In this document: positions 26,328 to 35,615 of the stretch, piece by piece | Layout: each line of letters opens with the position of its first letter | Position numbering within the stretch: position 1 is the first letter of the stretch | Source of the DNA: Bradyrhizobium lablabi | Lineage (GTDB): Bacteria; Pseudomonadota; Alphaproteobacteria; Rhizobiales; Xanthobacteraceae | Reading direction: 5' to 3' | Length of the DNA: 64,000 nt | NCBI RefSeq assembly: GCF_001440475.1 | Contig: NZ_LLYB01000081.1 | Coordinates: 239,130-303,129, forward strand | Notes under the pieces: model-generated | The model's database searches: none | What the model was told of the DNA's origin: nothing | What the model saw: only the letters and a program-made list of their open reading frames with translations | Position numbers and translations under genes: made by a program

Positions 26328-27302
26328 ATGAAGGTCGTCATCTTCGGCGGTACCGGTTTTATCGGCCTGAATCTGGCGGCGACGCTGCTCGCGCGTGGCC
26401 ATCACGTGACGCTGTACGACCGCAAGCAACTGCCGTCGGGCGCGCTGCGATCCTTGGCTGATTATGGGGAACGGCTCAAGGTTGTTCAGGGCGAGATCAC
26501 GGATGAGGACAGGATCGAGGCCCTCATCGCCGAAGGCTGCGATGCGATCGTACTTGGGGCCGCGATAACGGCCGGTGAGCACCTTGAAATGACGGCAACG
26601 GAGAGCATCCTCCAGATCAACGTGCTGGCACAAATCCCGATCCTGAAGGCGGCGATCCGCTATCGCGTTCGTCGGGTTGTCAATCTTTCTTCGGCGGCCG
26701 CCTATGGCAATGCGGGTCAGCGCCATCTTCTGTTGGATGAAGAGACGCCCTGCGAACCGGTTTCGTTTTATGCCCTCAGCAAATTCATCTCAGAGCGTTC
26801 GGTAGCACGACACGCCGAACTCTGGGACGGTGATTTCCTCAGCGTGCGGCTGAGCGCCGTGTTTGGTCCCTGGGAGCGGATCGGCAAGGTGCGCGATACG
26901 CCGAGCCTGCAATTCCAGATTCTCGCGGAGTTCAGTCGCGGGATGCCGGCGATCCTGCCGGGGCCAGGGGTCAAGGACTGGCTCTATGCTCCCGACGCGG
27001 CTGAAGCCGTGGCGCTGCTGCTCGAGGCAGAGCGACCACGACATCGGCTCTACAATATCTCAAGCGGTGCCGCATGGTCGGCACTGCAATGGGGCGAGGC
27101 GTTCGCGGCCTTGCATCCCGGCTTGCAGTGCCGGCTGGCGGCACCTGGAGAGAAAACCCTGATCAAGCTGCACGGGTCCGATCGTGCGCCGCTTTCGGTC
27201 GAGCGCATGGCGCAGGAGTTCGGCTGGCGCGCGCGGTTTGGCTGTGCCGAGTCCGCTGCCGATTTGAGCGCCTGGTGGACGCAGCATCGGGAAGGGATGT
27301 GA
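26328..27302 (+). CDS. NAD-dependent epimerase/dehydratase family protein (extended SDR)
   Basis: The start at 26328 gives 324 residues beginning MKVVIFGGTGFIGLNL, an extended-SDR nucleotide site (GxxGxxG). The active-site pair is YALSKFISER (YxxxK) near residue 150, and SSAAAYG near residue 125 supplies the serine region. Extended SDRs epimerise or dehydrate nucleotide sugars or related compounds. In a hydantoin locus the substrate is unclear. The ATG lies 16 nt after the hydantoinase stop; the SDR gene starts 1 nt after its own stop. Confidence 0.85.
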   Translation: MKVVIFGGTGFIGLNLAATLLARGHHVTLYDRKQLPSGALRSLADYGERLKVVQGEITDEDRIEALIAEGCDAIVLGAAITAGEHLEMTATESILQINVLAQIPILKAAIRYRVRRVVNLSSAAAYGNAGQRHLLLDEETPCEPVSFYALSKFISERSVARHAELWDGDFLSVRLSAVFGPWERIGKVRDTPSLQFQILAEFSRGMPAILPGPGVKDWLYAPDAAEAVALLLEAERPRHRLYNISSGAAWSALQWGEAFAALHPGLQCRLAAPGEKTLIKLHGSDRAPLSVERMAQEFGWRARFGCAESAADLSAWWTQHREGM

Positions 27303-27303
27303 C

Positions 27304-28065
27304 ATGCGACTGGAAGGGCGGACCGCGGTCATTACAGGAGCAGGTTCCGGCATCGGCCGCGCCAGCGCGCTGTTGTTTGCGACAAACGGCGCCCATGTCG
27401 TTCTGGCCGATCGCGATGCCGCCGGCCTGCGGGAGACGATGGCGGGTATTCGCGAGGTGAGCGGTGGGGGGTCGACGCATGTCGGCGATGTCGGCGACGC
27501 CGACTTCGCGAATGCGGTGGTTGCCGGCATCGTGGCGCAGCACGGCAGGCTCGATGTGTTGATGACCGCCGCCGGCTTTTCCTGCGGCGGTACGGTGCTG
27601 ACGACCGATCCTGCCGACTGGGATGCGGTGTTCCGCACTAATGTCGGCGGCACATGGCTGTGGTCGCGCGCCGCCGTGCCGCAGATGCAGCGGCAGGGCA
27701 GGGGTTCGATTATCACGCTGGCGTCGCAACTCGCCATTGCCGGCGGCAGGGGCAACAGCGCCTATATCGCCGCCAAGGGTGCGATCATCAGCCTGACGCG
27801 AACGATGGCGCTGGACTTCGCGGATGATGGCATTCGCGTCAACGCCATTGCGCCCGGCGCCATCGACACGCCGATGCTCCGCCGCAGCTTCGCCCGTCAT
27901 GCGGATCCGGAGCCTGTGCGTGAAGCGTCCCGAAACCGCCACGCCATGAAACGGTTTGGCAGAGCGGAGGAGGTTGCTGAAACGGCCTTGCATCTTGCCA
28001 GCGACGCGTCCTCGTTCACAACCGGCACCGTGATGGTGGTCGATGGCGGATGGCTGGCAGCATGA
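27304..28065 (+). CDS. SDR-family oxidoreductase (classical short-chain dehydrogenase)
   Basis: The 253-residue enzyme has the cofactor motif TGAGSGIGRASALLF (residues about 10-24), an aspartate in LADRDAAG suggesting NAD(H) preference, the serine in ITLASQLAIAG near residue 140 and the catalytic YIAAK near residue 155. The C-terminal VMVVDGGWLAA is typical. It would oxidise an alcohol or reduce a ketone. The last four bases overlap the next gene (ATGA), so the pair is coupled. Confidence 0.9.
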   Translation: MRLEGRTAVITGAGSGIGRASALLFATNGAHVVLADRDAAGLRETMAGIREVSGGGSTHVGDVGDADFANAVVAGIVAQHGRLDVLMTAAGFSCGGTVLTTDPADWDAVFRTNVGGTWLWSRAAVPQMQRQGRGSIITLASQLAIAGGRGNSAYIAAKGAIISLTRTMALDFADDGIRVNAIAPGAIDTPMLRRSFARHADPEPVREASRNRHAMKRFGRAEEVAETALHLASDASSFTTGTVMVVDGGWLAA

Positions 28066-29498
28066 GCGGCGCGCTTACAGCATTGGAAGCACAAGTTCGT
28101 GCCGATCTTGCCAGGACCGCACATCCAAAATCGGCGTGGCTCCGCGCGAGGTCCGGGCCGGGCGGCAAGCCGGCGCTGGACGTTCTCATCGTCGGCGCCG
28201 GCCAGTCCGGCATCGCGACCGGCTTCGGATTGATGCGGTCGCAGGTCACCAACATCCTGGTGTTGGACAAGGCGGAAGAGGGACGGGAAGGCCCGTGGCT
28301 CACCTATGCCCGCATGCCGACGCTGCGCAGCCCGAAGGATTACACCGGCCCCGATCTCGATGTGCCGAGCCTGACCTACCAGTCCTGGCACGAGGCCCGC
28401 TTTGGCAGCGAAGACTGGCAAGATCTTGATCTGATCCCGCGTGGCCTCTGGGCCGAGTATCTGCTCTGGCTCCGACGCGTGGTGGAAGTGCCGGTGCGCA
28501 ATGGCTGCGAGCTGTTGGAAATTGCGCCGGCCGCCGGCGGGCTGCTTGCTGCCATGGTGAAGAGCGCGGGCGGTGTTGAAACGCTTTATGCGCGCAAGAT
28601 CGTTCTGGCGACCGGCCAGGAAGGCATGGGCAACTGGATGGTGCCAGAGCCGCTGCGCCGTCTGCCGTCCACCTTTGTCGCGAATACGGCCGACGACATC
28701 GATTTCGCGGCGTTGCGTGGCAAGCAGGTTGTGGTGATCGGCGCCGGTGCATCCGCGTTCGACAATGCGGCGACGGCGCTCGAAGCAGGTGCGAGTGAGG
28801 TGCGTTTGCTGTGCCGCCGCGCGGAAATTCAGTTGATCCAGCCCTACCGCTGGCTCACCTTTCGCGGCTTCCTGCGCCATCTCTGCGACCTCGATGACGC
28901 CTGGCGATGGCGCTTCATGCGCGCCATTCTGGAAATGCGCGAGGGATTTCCGCAGGCGACCTATGACCGCTGCGCGCGCCACGCCAATTTCTCGCTGCAT
29001 GAAGGTGCCCCGGTCGAGGCTGCGCGTGAGGTCGGCAGCAGGGTTGAACTGCGCACACCGCGCGGCAACTTCACCGCGGATTTCATCATCTGCGCCACCG
29101 GCATCGACATGAATTTTGCCGGCCGGCCGGAGTTGAACAAGTTTGCCGGCAACATCGCGACCTGGGCCGATCGCTACCAGCCACCGCCGGAGGAGCGCAG
29201 CGCCAGTCTCGGCCGCTTTCCCTACCTCGCCGATGACTATGCATTTGCAGAGCGTGTTCCGGGCGAGACGCCCTGGATCTCCGACATCCATTTGTTCGCC
29301 ATCGCTTCCACGATGAGCTTTGGTCCCTCGGGATCGTCGATCAACGCGATGACCACGGCGGTACCCAAGCTGGTGCACGGCCTGACGCGCGGACTGTTTC
29401 GCGCTGATATCGAGCAGTACTGGGCTGCGTTCAACGCATATGATGTGCCGCAGGCGGTTGTCGCCCGGCAGACGGAAATTGCAGGAAAAGCGGGATGA
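28062..29498 (+). CDS. FAD/NAD(P)-binding flavoprotein, monooxygenase-like
   Basis: From the ATG at 28062 the protein has 478 residues. It shows two dinucleotide sites: LDVLIVGAGQSGIATGFG near residue 40 for FAD and VVVIGAGASAFDNAATALE near residue 225 for NAD(P)H. This is the layout of flavin monooxygenases and related N-hydroxylases. The Baeyer-Villiger fingerprint FxGxxxHxxxW was not found, so the subgroup stays open. LCRRAEIQLIQPYRW follows the second site, and ADFIICATGIDMNF is the usual ATG-containing segment. It ends the hydantoinase unit. Confidence 0.8.
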   Translation: MSGALTALEAQVRADLARTAHPKSAWLRARSGPGGKPALDVLIVGAGQSGIATGFGLMRSQVTNILVLDKAEEGREGPWLTYARMPTLRSPKDYTGPDLDVPSLTYQSWHEARFGSEDWQDLDLIPRGLWAEYLLWLRRVVEVPVRNGCELLEIAPAAGGLLAAMVKSAGGVETLYARKIVLATGQEGMGNWMVPEPLRRLPSTFVANTADDIDFAALRGKQVVVIGAGASAFDNAATALEAGASEVRLLCRRAEIQLIQPYRWLTFRGFLRHLCDLDDAWRWRFMRAILEMREGFPQATYDRCARHANFSLHEGAPVEAAREVGSRVELRTPRGNFTADFIICATGIDMNFAGRPELNKFAGNIATWADRYQPPPEERSASLGRFPYLADDYAFAERVPGETPWISDIHLFAIASTMSFGPSGSSINAMTTAVPKLVHGLTRGLFRADIEQYWAAFNAYDVPQAVVARQTEIAGKAG

Positions 29499-29555
29499 TC
29501 GCGAATATGATGGAGCCGATTTGCCGCGCTGGTTTAGGCCGTTATTCGGCGACAT

Positions 29556-29571
29556 TGGCGCATTACTTGCT
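29556..29571 (+). promoter_or_regulatory. Sigma-54 (-24/-12) promoter, upstream of the second Opp-type operon
   Basis: TGGCGCATTACTTGCT fits TGGCACG-N4-TTGCW at ten of twelve defined positions, with exact GG-GC spacing. It lies in the 128-nt gap after the flavoprotein gene, 56 nt before the binding-protein start at 29627. Confidence 0.65.
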
Positions 29572-29626
29572 TGGATTTTAGCGGCTTCTCTCAGGTGTTC
29601 TGGTTGAAATTCAAGGGAAAAAAAGC

Positions 29627-31246
29627 ATGCAACCCACCTCCTTCAAAACGATGTTTCGCGCAACCGCTGTCCTGGCGCTGTTGCTCGCCGCCACCGGGCC
29701 CTTGCAGGCGCAAACCCGGGCCGAGACGCTGCGCTACGTGACGGGGGCGTCGGTCAATACGCTCGATCCCAACATTCCCGGGGCCACCCGCGAGTCTTTT
29801 GCGCTCAGTCTCAGCACCTACGACCGGCTGGTCTCCTTCGGCCGCAAACAGCTCAACGGCAAATGGGTGTTTGATCTCGACAAGATCACGGGGGAATTGG
29901 CGGAATCCTTCGACGTCAGTCCGGACGGGCTGAAGATTACCTTCCGCCTGCGCAAGGACGCCAAGTTTCAGGACGGCTCGCCGGTGACCGCCGAGGATGT
30001 CAAATGGTCGCTAGATCGCGCCGTTACCGCACCGGTCCTTGGCAAGAACCAGTTGCTCACAGGCTCCTTGACGTCAGCCGACCAGTTCAAGGTGATCGAT
30101 CCGCACACCTTCGAGGTGACACTGCCAAAGCCCGACAAGCTCGCGTTGCCAAATCTCGCCGTCGTCTATCCGATCATCATCAATTCAAAACTCGCGAAGG
30201 CGCATGCGACGGCAGAAGATCCATGGGCGCTGGCCTGGTTGAAGGAGAATACGGCCGGCAGCGGCGCCTATGTGATCGAGAGCTTCAAGCCGGGCGAGCA
30301 GGTGATCGTCAAGCGCAACGAGGCCTGGAACCGTGGCACGACCGACAAGGCGGCGTTCTTCAAACGGATCATCATACAGTCGGTGCCGGAGCCGGCAACG
30401 CGCGCCAATCTGGTCGAGCGTGGCGATGCCGATCTCGTCATCGATCTGCAGGCCAGCGACGTGCAATCGCTCGAGGCCAAGGCCAAGCTCAAGGTGATCT
30501 CGACCCCGCAATACAATGCCGTCACCTTTGTTTCGATGAACAACCAGATCCCGCCGTTCGACAACGTCAACGTACGCCGCGCCGTTGCCTTTGCGCTGCC
30601 GTATGACGACATGTTCAAGGCCGCGTTGTTTGGCCGCGGTGCGCCATTGTTCGGCGCAACCTGGGAGGCCGGCAAACCGCCCAATGGCGGCTATCCGATC
30701 CCGCAGCCGGTCAAGGTCGACCTCGACAAGGCCAGGGAATATCTGAAAGCCGCAGGCCTTCCGGAGGGATTTGCGACGACGTTCAGTTTCAATGTCGGTC
30801 AGGCTTCGACCGCCGAACCGATGGCGGCGCTGGTGAAGGAATCGCTCGCCAAGATCGGTATCAAGGTCGATATCCAGAAGCTGCCGGATGCGCAGATGTC
30901 GACGCAGATCAACGAGAAGAAGCTTCCCTTCTTCACCGAGGGCATCGTAGCCTGGCTGCCCTCGACCGATTATTTCTACCGCAACTTCTACATTGGCAAC
31001 CAGCGCTGGAACTACAGTTCGATCAACAATCCCGAACTGACGGCAATTGCGCAGGAAGCCCGTTTCGAGCCCGACAAGGCCAAGTATGAGGAAGCCGGCC
31101 TGAAGCTCAATGCGATCCATTTCAGCGAGATGCCGCAGATCCCGCTGTGGCAGCCTAACCAGGACGCGGTCATGGCGCCATCGCTGGAAGGCTACACCTA
31201 CCAGTTCCACCGTCAGGTCGATTATCGCGACCTCAGCCGCAAATGA
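29627..31246 (+). CDS. Oligopeptide-type ABC substrate-binding protein (SBP family 5), Sec signal
   Basis: The 539-residue protein carries a Sec signal (core ATAVLALLLAATGPL, cleavage after QAQ) rather than the Tat signal of the other two family 5 proteins. The mature part has LRYVTGASVNTLDPNIPGA, ITFRLRKDAKFQDGSPVTAED near residue 105 and PPFDNVNVRRAVAFALPYDD near residue 310, all typical of DppA/OppA relatives. It starts a second complete importer. A GGGAAA site lies before the ATG. Confidence 0.9.
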   Translation: MQPTSFKTMFRATAVLALLLAATGPLQAQTRAETLRYVTGASVNTLDPNIPGATRESFALSLSTYDRLVSFGRKQLNGKWVFDLDKITGELAESFDVSPDGLKITFRLRKDAKFQDGSPVTAEDVKWSLDRAVTAPVLGKNQLLTGSLTSADQFKVIDPHTFEVTLPKPDKLALPNLAVVYPIIINSKLAKAHATAEDPWALAWLKENTAGSGAYVIESFKPGEQVIVKRNEAWNRGTTDKAAFFKRIIIQSVPEPATRANLVERGDADLVIDLQASDVQSLEAKAKLKVISTPQYNAVTFVSMNNQIPPFDNVNVRRAVAFALPYDDMFKAALFGRGAPLFGATWEAGKPPNGGYPIPQPVKVDLDKAREYLKAAGLPEGFATTFSFNVGQASTAEPMAALVKESLAKIGIKVDIQKLPDAQMSTQINEKKLPFFTEGIVAWLPSTDYFYRNFYIGNQRWNYSSINNPELTAIAQEARFEPDKAKYEEAGLKLNAIHFSEMPQIPLWQPNQDAVMAPSLEGYTYQFHRQVDYRDLSRK

Positions 31247-31270
31247 ACTAACAAAGTGAAATAGCAGCAC

Positions 31271-32335
31271 GTGAATCAGCAGCAGGTGATCGGCCGGACC
31301 GTCAGGGGCACCTTGGGCGCGACGATGGCGCGGGCAGGGAGGCGCTTCCTGTCCTCGCTGCCGGCGCTCTTCGGCGTGCTGGTCTTCACCTTCCTGCTGA
31401 TGCGGGTGCTGCCTGGCGATCCCGCGGTTTTCTTCGCCTCCGGCCCGAACGCCAGCAAGGAGGACGTCGAGCTCATCCGCAAGCAGATGGGTCTCGACAA
31501 ATCCATGCCGGAGCAACTGGCGCTTTATCTCTACGACGTCGGTCGCGGCAATCTCGGCCGCTCGATGATGACCGGCCAATCGGTGACAAAGGATTTGCGC
31601 GAGCGCTTGCCGGCATCGCTGGAGCTCACCTTCACCGCGCTCCTGATCGCGCTGGTGTCGGCGATACCGCTTGGCGTGCTGGCGGCGCTGAAACCGGGCT
31701 CCATCATCGACCATGGCGTGCGATTGTTTTGCGCACTCGGCGTTTGCGTGCCGACCTTCGTGTCGGGGCTGCTATTGATCTACGTGTTCTATTACCTGCT
31801 CGGCCTTGCGCCCGATCCAACCGGCCGGGTCGACGTCTTTACGTCATTGCCGCCGTCGCGAACCGGCTTCCTGATGATCGACTTCCTGCTCGCTGGCGAT
31901 ATCGAAGGTTGGTGGGCGGCGCTGAAGCAGTTGATCTTGCCGGCGATGAGCATGGCGTTGTTCGTGATCGCGCCGCTCGCGCGAATTACTCGTGCGTCGA
32001 TGCTGGTCTCGCTCGGCAGCGATTTCGTGCGCACGGCGCGTTCGGTCGGGCTTTCCAGGCGGCATGTCGTCGTCACCTATGCGCTGCGCAACGCCATCCT
32101 GCCGGTGATCACCATCGCGGGCATCGTGTTCTCGACCATGCTCGGCGCCAATGTGCTGGTGGAGAAGGTCTTCTCCTGGCCCGGGGTGGCATCCTATGCG
32201 CTCGATGCGTTGCTCTCGTCCGACTACGCACCCGTGCAGGGGTTTGTGTTGCTGATGGCGAGCCTGTTTGTCCTTGTCAATCTGACCGTCGATGTCTGCT
32301 ACGGCATCGCCGATCCCAGGGTTTCGATCGAATGA
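31271..32335 (+). CDS. ABC transporter permease, DppB type
   Basis: The 354-residue subunit probably begins at the GTG at 31271, 24 nt after the binding-protein stop. DppB markers are FTFLLMRVLPGDPAVFFASG in the first 60 residues and the coupling loop SDFVRTARSVGLSRR near residue 255. About 30 extra residues at the N-terminus and an insert near residues 175-210 (DPTGRVDVFTSLPPSRTGF) make it longer than the first DppB-type protein. Confidence 0.92.
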   Translation: MNQQQVIGRTVRGTLGATMARAGRRFLSSLPALFGVLVFTFLLMRVLPGDPAVFFASGPNASKEDVELIRKQMGLDKSMPEQLALYLYDVGRGNLGRSMMTGQSVTKDLRERLPASLELTFTALLIALVSAIPLGVLAALKPGSIIDHGVRLFCALGVCVPTFVSGLLLIYVFYYLLGLAPDPTGRVDVFTSLPPSRTGFLMIDFLLAGDIEGWWAALKQLILPAMSMALFVIAPLARITRASMLVSLGSDFVRTARSVGLSRRHVVVTYALRNAILPVITIAGIVFSTMLGANVLVEKVFSWPGVASYALDALLSSDYAPVQGFVLLMASLFVLVNLTVDVCYGIADPRVSIE

Positions 32336-33180
32336 CCAGCACCGCACTTCGTCATTCGATCTGGATCCTGCGCGGAAACCCGCTGACCGGCGTCGCCGCA
32401 GCCGGCGTCCTGTCGTTGATCTTCATCGCGATCTTTGGGCCGTGGATCGTGCCCTACGATCCGATCGCATCGAACGTATCGCAGGCGCTGTTGCCGCCCA
32501 GTGCCGAGCATCTCGCCGGCACCGATCAACTCGGCCGCGACGTCTTCAGCCGCCTGATCGTTGCGGCACGGCTCGATCTCGCCATCGCCGTCTCGGCGGT
32601 CAGTCTGTCCTTTGTGCTTGGCGCCGTCGTCGGTTCGTTCTGTGGCTATGCCGCCGGCCGGCTGGACCGCACGGTGGGCCGGTTTGTCGACGTCATGATG
32701 GCCTTTCCGCTGTTCGTGCTGGCGATGGCGATGGTCGCAGCCCTCGGCAACCGGGTCGAGAACATCATCATCGCAACCGCCGTCATCAATCTTCCCTTCT
32801 ACATCCGCTTCGCGCGCGCGGAAGTGAATGTCCGCCGCAATCTCGGTTGGGTGGAAGCGGCGCGTTCCTCCGGTGAAAGCCACATCTCGGTGGTGCTGCG
32901 CTTCCTGCTGCCGAACATTCTGCCGGCGATGGCGGTGCAGATGTCGCTCAACCTCGGCTGGGCCATTCTCAACGCCGCCGGACTTTCCTTCATCGGCCTC
33001 GGCGTCAAGCCGCCGACACCGGAATGGGGCATCATGGTCGCCGAAGGCGCGCGCTTCATCTCTACCGGCCGATGGTGGCTGGTCGCGTTTCCGGGGCTGG
33101 CGCTGATGCTGGCCGTGTTGTGCTTCAACCTGCTTGGCGACGGGATGCGGGATATTCTCGACCCCCGGATGCGGACATGA
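32332..33180 (+). CDS. ABC transporter permease, DppC type
   Basis: The ATG at 32332 overlaps the previous stop by 4 nt and gives 282 residues; the open frame extends far upstream but there it only shadows the DppB gene. Visible features are LAGTDQLGRDVFSRLIVAAR near residue 65, the coupling loop NLGWVEAARSSGESH near residue 170 and SFIGLGVKPPTPEWGIM near residue 220. It is the partner of the DppB-type protein at 31271. Confidence 0.92.
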   Translation: MTSTALRHSIWILRGNPLTGVAAAGVLSLIFIAIFGPWIVPYDPIASNVSQALLPPSAEHLAGTDQLGRDVFSRLIVAARLDLAIAVSAVSLSFVLGAVVGSFCGYAAGRLDRTVGRFVDVMMAFPLFVLAMAMVAALGNRVENIIIATAVINLPFYIRFARAEVNVRRNLGWVEAARSSGESHISVVLRFLLPNILPAMAVQMSLNLGWAILNAAGLSFIGLGVKPPTPEWGIMVAEGARFISTGRWWLVAFPGLALMLAVLCFNLLGDGMRDILDPRMRT

Positions 33181-34850
33181 CCCAGCCGCTGCTGAAAATC
33201 GACAACCTTCACGTCACGTTCTCGACACGGCGTGGACTTGTCGAGGCGGTCCGTGGGGTGACGCTCGCGGTCGAGCCGGGCGAGATGCTCGGTCTCGTCG
33301 GGGAGAGCGGTTCGGGCAAATCCGTGACCGGCTTTGCGACGACACGGTTGCTGGACGCCGCCGGCCGGGTCACCGCGGGCGAGATCCTGTTTCGCGGCCA
33401 GGACGTCACGAAACTATCCGGCGACGACCTCCGGCATCTGCACGGCGCCGCCATGTCGATGATCTTCCAGAACCCACGGTCGGCGCTCAATCCGATCCGC
33501 GCGGTCGGCCAGCAGATTGCAGACGCGATACTGACCCATAAGCGGATATCGAAGCAGGCAGCCCATGCCGAGGCGCTGGAGCTCTTGCGCGCGGTTCAGA
33601 TCCGCGATCCCGAACGGCGAATGGCCGCCTATCCGCACGAACTCTCTGGCGGCATGTGTCAGCGCGTGATGATCGCGATTGCGATTTCCTGCAATCCCGC
33701 TTTGCTGATCGCCGACGAGCCGACGACCGGCCTCGACGTCACCACGCAGAAGGTAGTGATGGACCTGCTGGCCGATATCGCGGCGGCGCGCGGCATGGCA
33801 ACGATCCTGATCACGCATGACCTTGGCCTCGCAGCCCGCTATTGCCGCCGCATCGTGGTGATGGAGCGGGGCCGCCTGGTCGAGGAAGCCGCGCCCACCA
33901 CGCTCTTCAACCATCCGCGGCATCCCTACACCAAGCGTCTGGTCGCCGCATCGCCCACCGCGCATTCACGGATCGAGGATCTGGTGACGGAGGAGGAGCG
34001 GGGACCGTACGCCGAAATCGTCAGGAAACCGAAGCTGCCTCAGGCGCCGGGCACGCCGCCGCTCCTCGTCGTGCAAAAGCTTGCCAAGCGTTTTGACCAG
34101 GGCGCTGCAGCGGTCGCCGATTTTTCGATGACGATAGCTGCCGGCGAGAGCGTCGGGCTGGTCGGCGAATCCGGATCCGGCAAGAGCACGACGTCGCGCA
34201 TGATTTGCCGGCTGATCGATCCGAGCGAGGGCGACATCGTGTTCGATGGCCAATCGATCGGCCATGTCCCGTCGCGGGATTTTCACCGCTCGCCGTTCCG
34301 CAAAGACATCCAGATGGTCTTTCAGGACCCGAACGAGAGCCTCAACCCGCGCTTTACGGCCCATGACTGTATCGCCCATCCGCTGAAGCGGCTGGTTGGT
34401 TTGCGGGAAGGCGACGCCTTGCGGCAGCGCGTGGAAGAATGCGCGCAGCGGGTGGGATTGCCGCTGGATCTGTTGCCGCGTTTCCCGCACCAGCTTTCCG
34501 GCGGCCAGAAGGCCCGCGTCGGCATCGCCCGCGCCATCGCCTGCCGGCCGCGTCTGCTGGTGCTGGACGAGCCGACGGCTGCGCTCGACGTCTCCGTGCA
34601 GGCGGTGGTGCTGCAACTCCTCGACCGGTTGCGGCGCGAGGACAATCTCGCCTTGCTCTTTGTCAGCCACGACCTGAACGTCGTTCGCATGCTCTGCGAG
34701 CGAACGATCGTGCTGCGCAACGGCGTTATCGTTGAGGAGGGAGACAGCCGGGCGCTGTTCGACAATCCGAAGACCGACTACACACGCGAGCTGGTCGAGG
34801 CGATCCCCCATATCGAGATCGAAACGAAGCTTGCCGCCGCAGCGCTTTGA
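33177..34850 (+). CDS. Fused double ABC ATPase (DppD-DppF in one chain)
   Basis: The start at 33177 (ATGA overlap) gives 557 residues with two full ATPase domains. The first has Walker A GESGSGKSV near residue 42, signature LSGGMCQR and Walker [15 protein letters not shown]. The second has Walker A GESGSGKST near residue 330, signature LSGGQKAR and Walker B LLVLDEPTAALDVS. The two halves equal the separate DppD and DppF genes of the first importer, but lack long cysteine-rich tails. Similar fusions are known from YejF and GsiA. Confidence 0.93.
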   Translation: MTQPLLKIDNLHVTFSTRRGLVEAVRGVTLAVEPGEMLGLVGESGSGKSVTGFATTRLLDAAGRVTAGEILFRGQDVTKLSGDDLRHLHGAAMSMIFQNPRSALNPIRAVGQQIADAILTHKRISKQAAHAEALELLRAVQIRDPERRMAAYPHELSGGMCQRVMIAIAISCNPALLIADEPTTGLDVTTQKVVMDLLADIAAARGMATILITHDLGLAARYCRRIVVMERGRLVEEAAPTTLFNHPRHPYTKRLVAASPTAHSRIEDLVTEEERGPYAEIVRKPKLPQAPGTPPLLVVQKLAKRFDQGAAAVADFSMTIAAGESVGLVGESGSGKSTTSRMICRLIDPSEGDIVFDGQSIGHVPSRDFHRSPFRKDIQMVFQDPNESLNPRFTAHDCIAHPLKRLVGLREGDALRQRVEECAQRVGLPLDLLPRFPHQLSGGQKARVGIARAIACRPRLLVLDEPTAALDVSVQAVVLQLLDRLRREDNLALLFVSHDLNVVRMLCERTIVLRNGVIVEEGDSRALFDNPKTDYTRELVEAIPHIEIETKLAAAAL

Positions 34851-34951
34851 GATGGCTTCCGCGTCCAGCCACCTGCGCATCGATCGTCGTACCAGCGACT
34901 ACAAATTGTGCAGACCCAGCTAAAAAGTGCAGCAGTTGGCGCAGGCTGCTC

Positions 34952-35482
34952 CTAGTCAAAAAGGGCAGCAGCGCTGTCGCGGTTGGCGTTACCTGCGACA
35001 ATGCGCTGCATCATGTCGATGAACAGCGCCTGTTCCCGCGCCGATAAGTCACCCAGCGTGGCGCGATGTGCGGCCCGTGCCGAGGTTTCGATTTTGGCGA
35101 GAAGCGCCGCGCCGGCCGCCGTCAATTTGCACAGCCGGGCACGGCGGTCTTCATGATCGATGGCTCGTTCGACAAGGTTGCGGGCTGCCAGTCGCTTCAG
35201 CGCGCCGGTTGTCGTGGTCCTGTCCAGCGCAATATCGGCCGCCAATGTGGTCTGATCGGCGGCTTTCCGCACTGCGAGCGCGGAAAGCAGGCTGTACTGC
35301 AGCGGCGTCATCTCGAATTCGCTGCATGCCTCATGGAACAGCGCGACGTGAATCTGGTGCAGCCGGCGGATCAAAAATCCCGGCCGTTGTGACAGCGGCC
35401 ACGGGCGGTGTTTGATTTCGCCGCGACGCTTTTTCACTTTCCCCAATGCATTCTCCCAGCTCCCGGAATATCGGCGCGACAA
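34952..35482 (-). CDS. MarR-family transcriptional regulator
   Basis: The 176-residue frame holds a MarR winged helix: PLQYSLLSALAVRKAADQTT near residue 60, then DIALDRTTTTGALKRLAARN (recognition helix) and RAIDHEDRRARLCKLTAAG (wing). The first 15-25 residues are not conserved, so translation may start later, for example at the GTG at 35437. The gene is divergent from an amidohydrolase and molybdenum-hydroxylase operon, and a perfect palindrome lies between them. It probably represses that operon until an aromatic or heterocyclic inducer binds. Confidence 0.88.
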   Translation of the reverse strand: MSRRYSGSWENALGKVKKRRGEIKHRPWPLSQRPGFLIRRLHQIHVALFHEACSEFEMTPLQYSLLSALAVRKAADQTTLAADIALDRTTTTGALKRLAARNLVERAIDHEDRRARLCKLTAAGAALLAKIETSARAAHRATLGDLSAREQALFIDMMQRIVAGNANRDSAAALFD

Positions 35483-35517
35483 TCGCAGATTCGGTCGGCG
35501 CCGCCACCGTCAGATCA

Positions 35518-35533
35518 TGGCATGAAGTTTGCT
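35518..35533 (+). promoter_or_regulatory. Sigma-54 (-24/-12) promoter, upstream of the molybdenum-hydroxylase operon
   Basis: TGGCATGAAGTTTGCT matches TGGCACG-N4-TTGCW at eleven of twelve defined positions, with exact spacing. It lies 82 nt before the amidohydrolase start. The transcript start would be near 35544, inside the palindrome at 35541-35562. Confidence 0.7.
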
Positions 35534-35540
35534 CTTGTAA

Positions 35541-35562
35541 AATACGAAGTATGCTTCGTATT
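35541..35562. promoter_or_regulatory. MarR-type operator palindrome
   Basis: AATACGAAG (35541-35549) and CTTCGTATT (35554-35562) are exact reverse complements around a 4-nt centre. The 22-nt element lies between the divergent MarR and amidohydrolase starts, 8 nt after the sigma-54-type site. A repressor bound here would cover the predicted transcript start. Binding by the adjacent MarR protein is inferred. Confidence 0.7.
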
Positions 35563-35615
35563 CTGACGACGGGCGAAACAAGCCCCGCCAAGGCGAAAGC
35601 AGAGGGAGATCGTTC

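Noticed and set aside
34900..34950. Possible terminator between the fused ATPase gene and the MarR gene (AGCAG...CTGCT)
   Set aside because: Only five pairs with a ten-base loop and no T-run.
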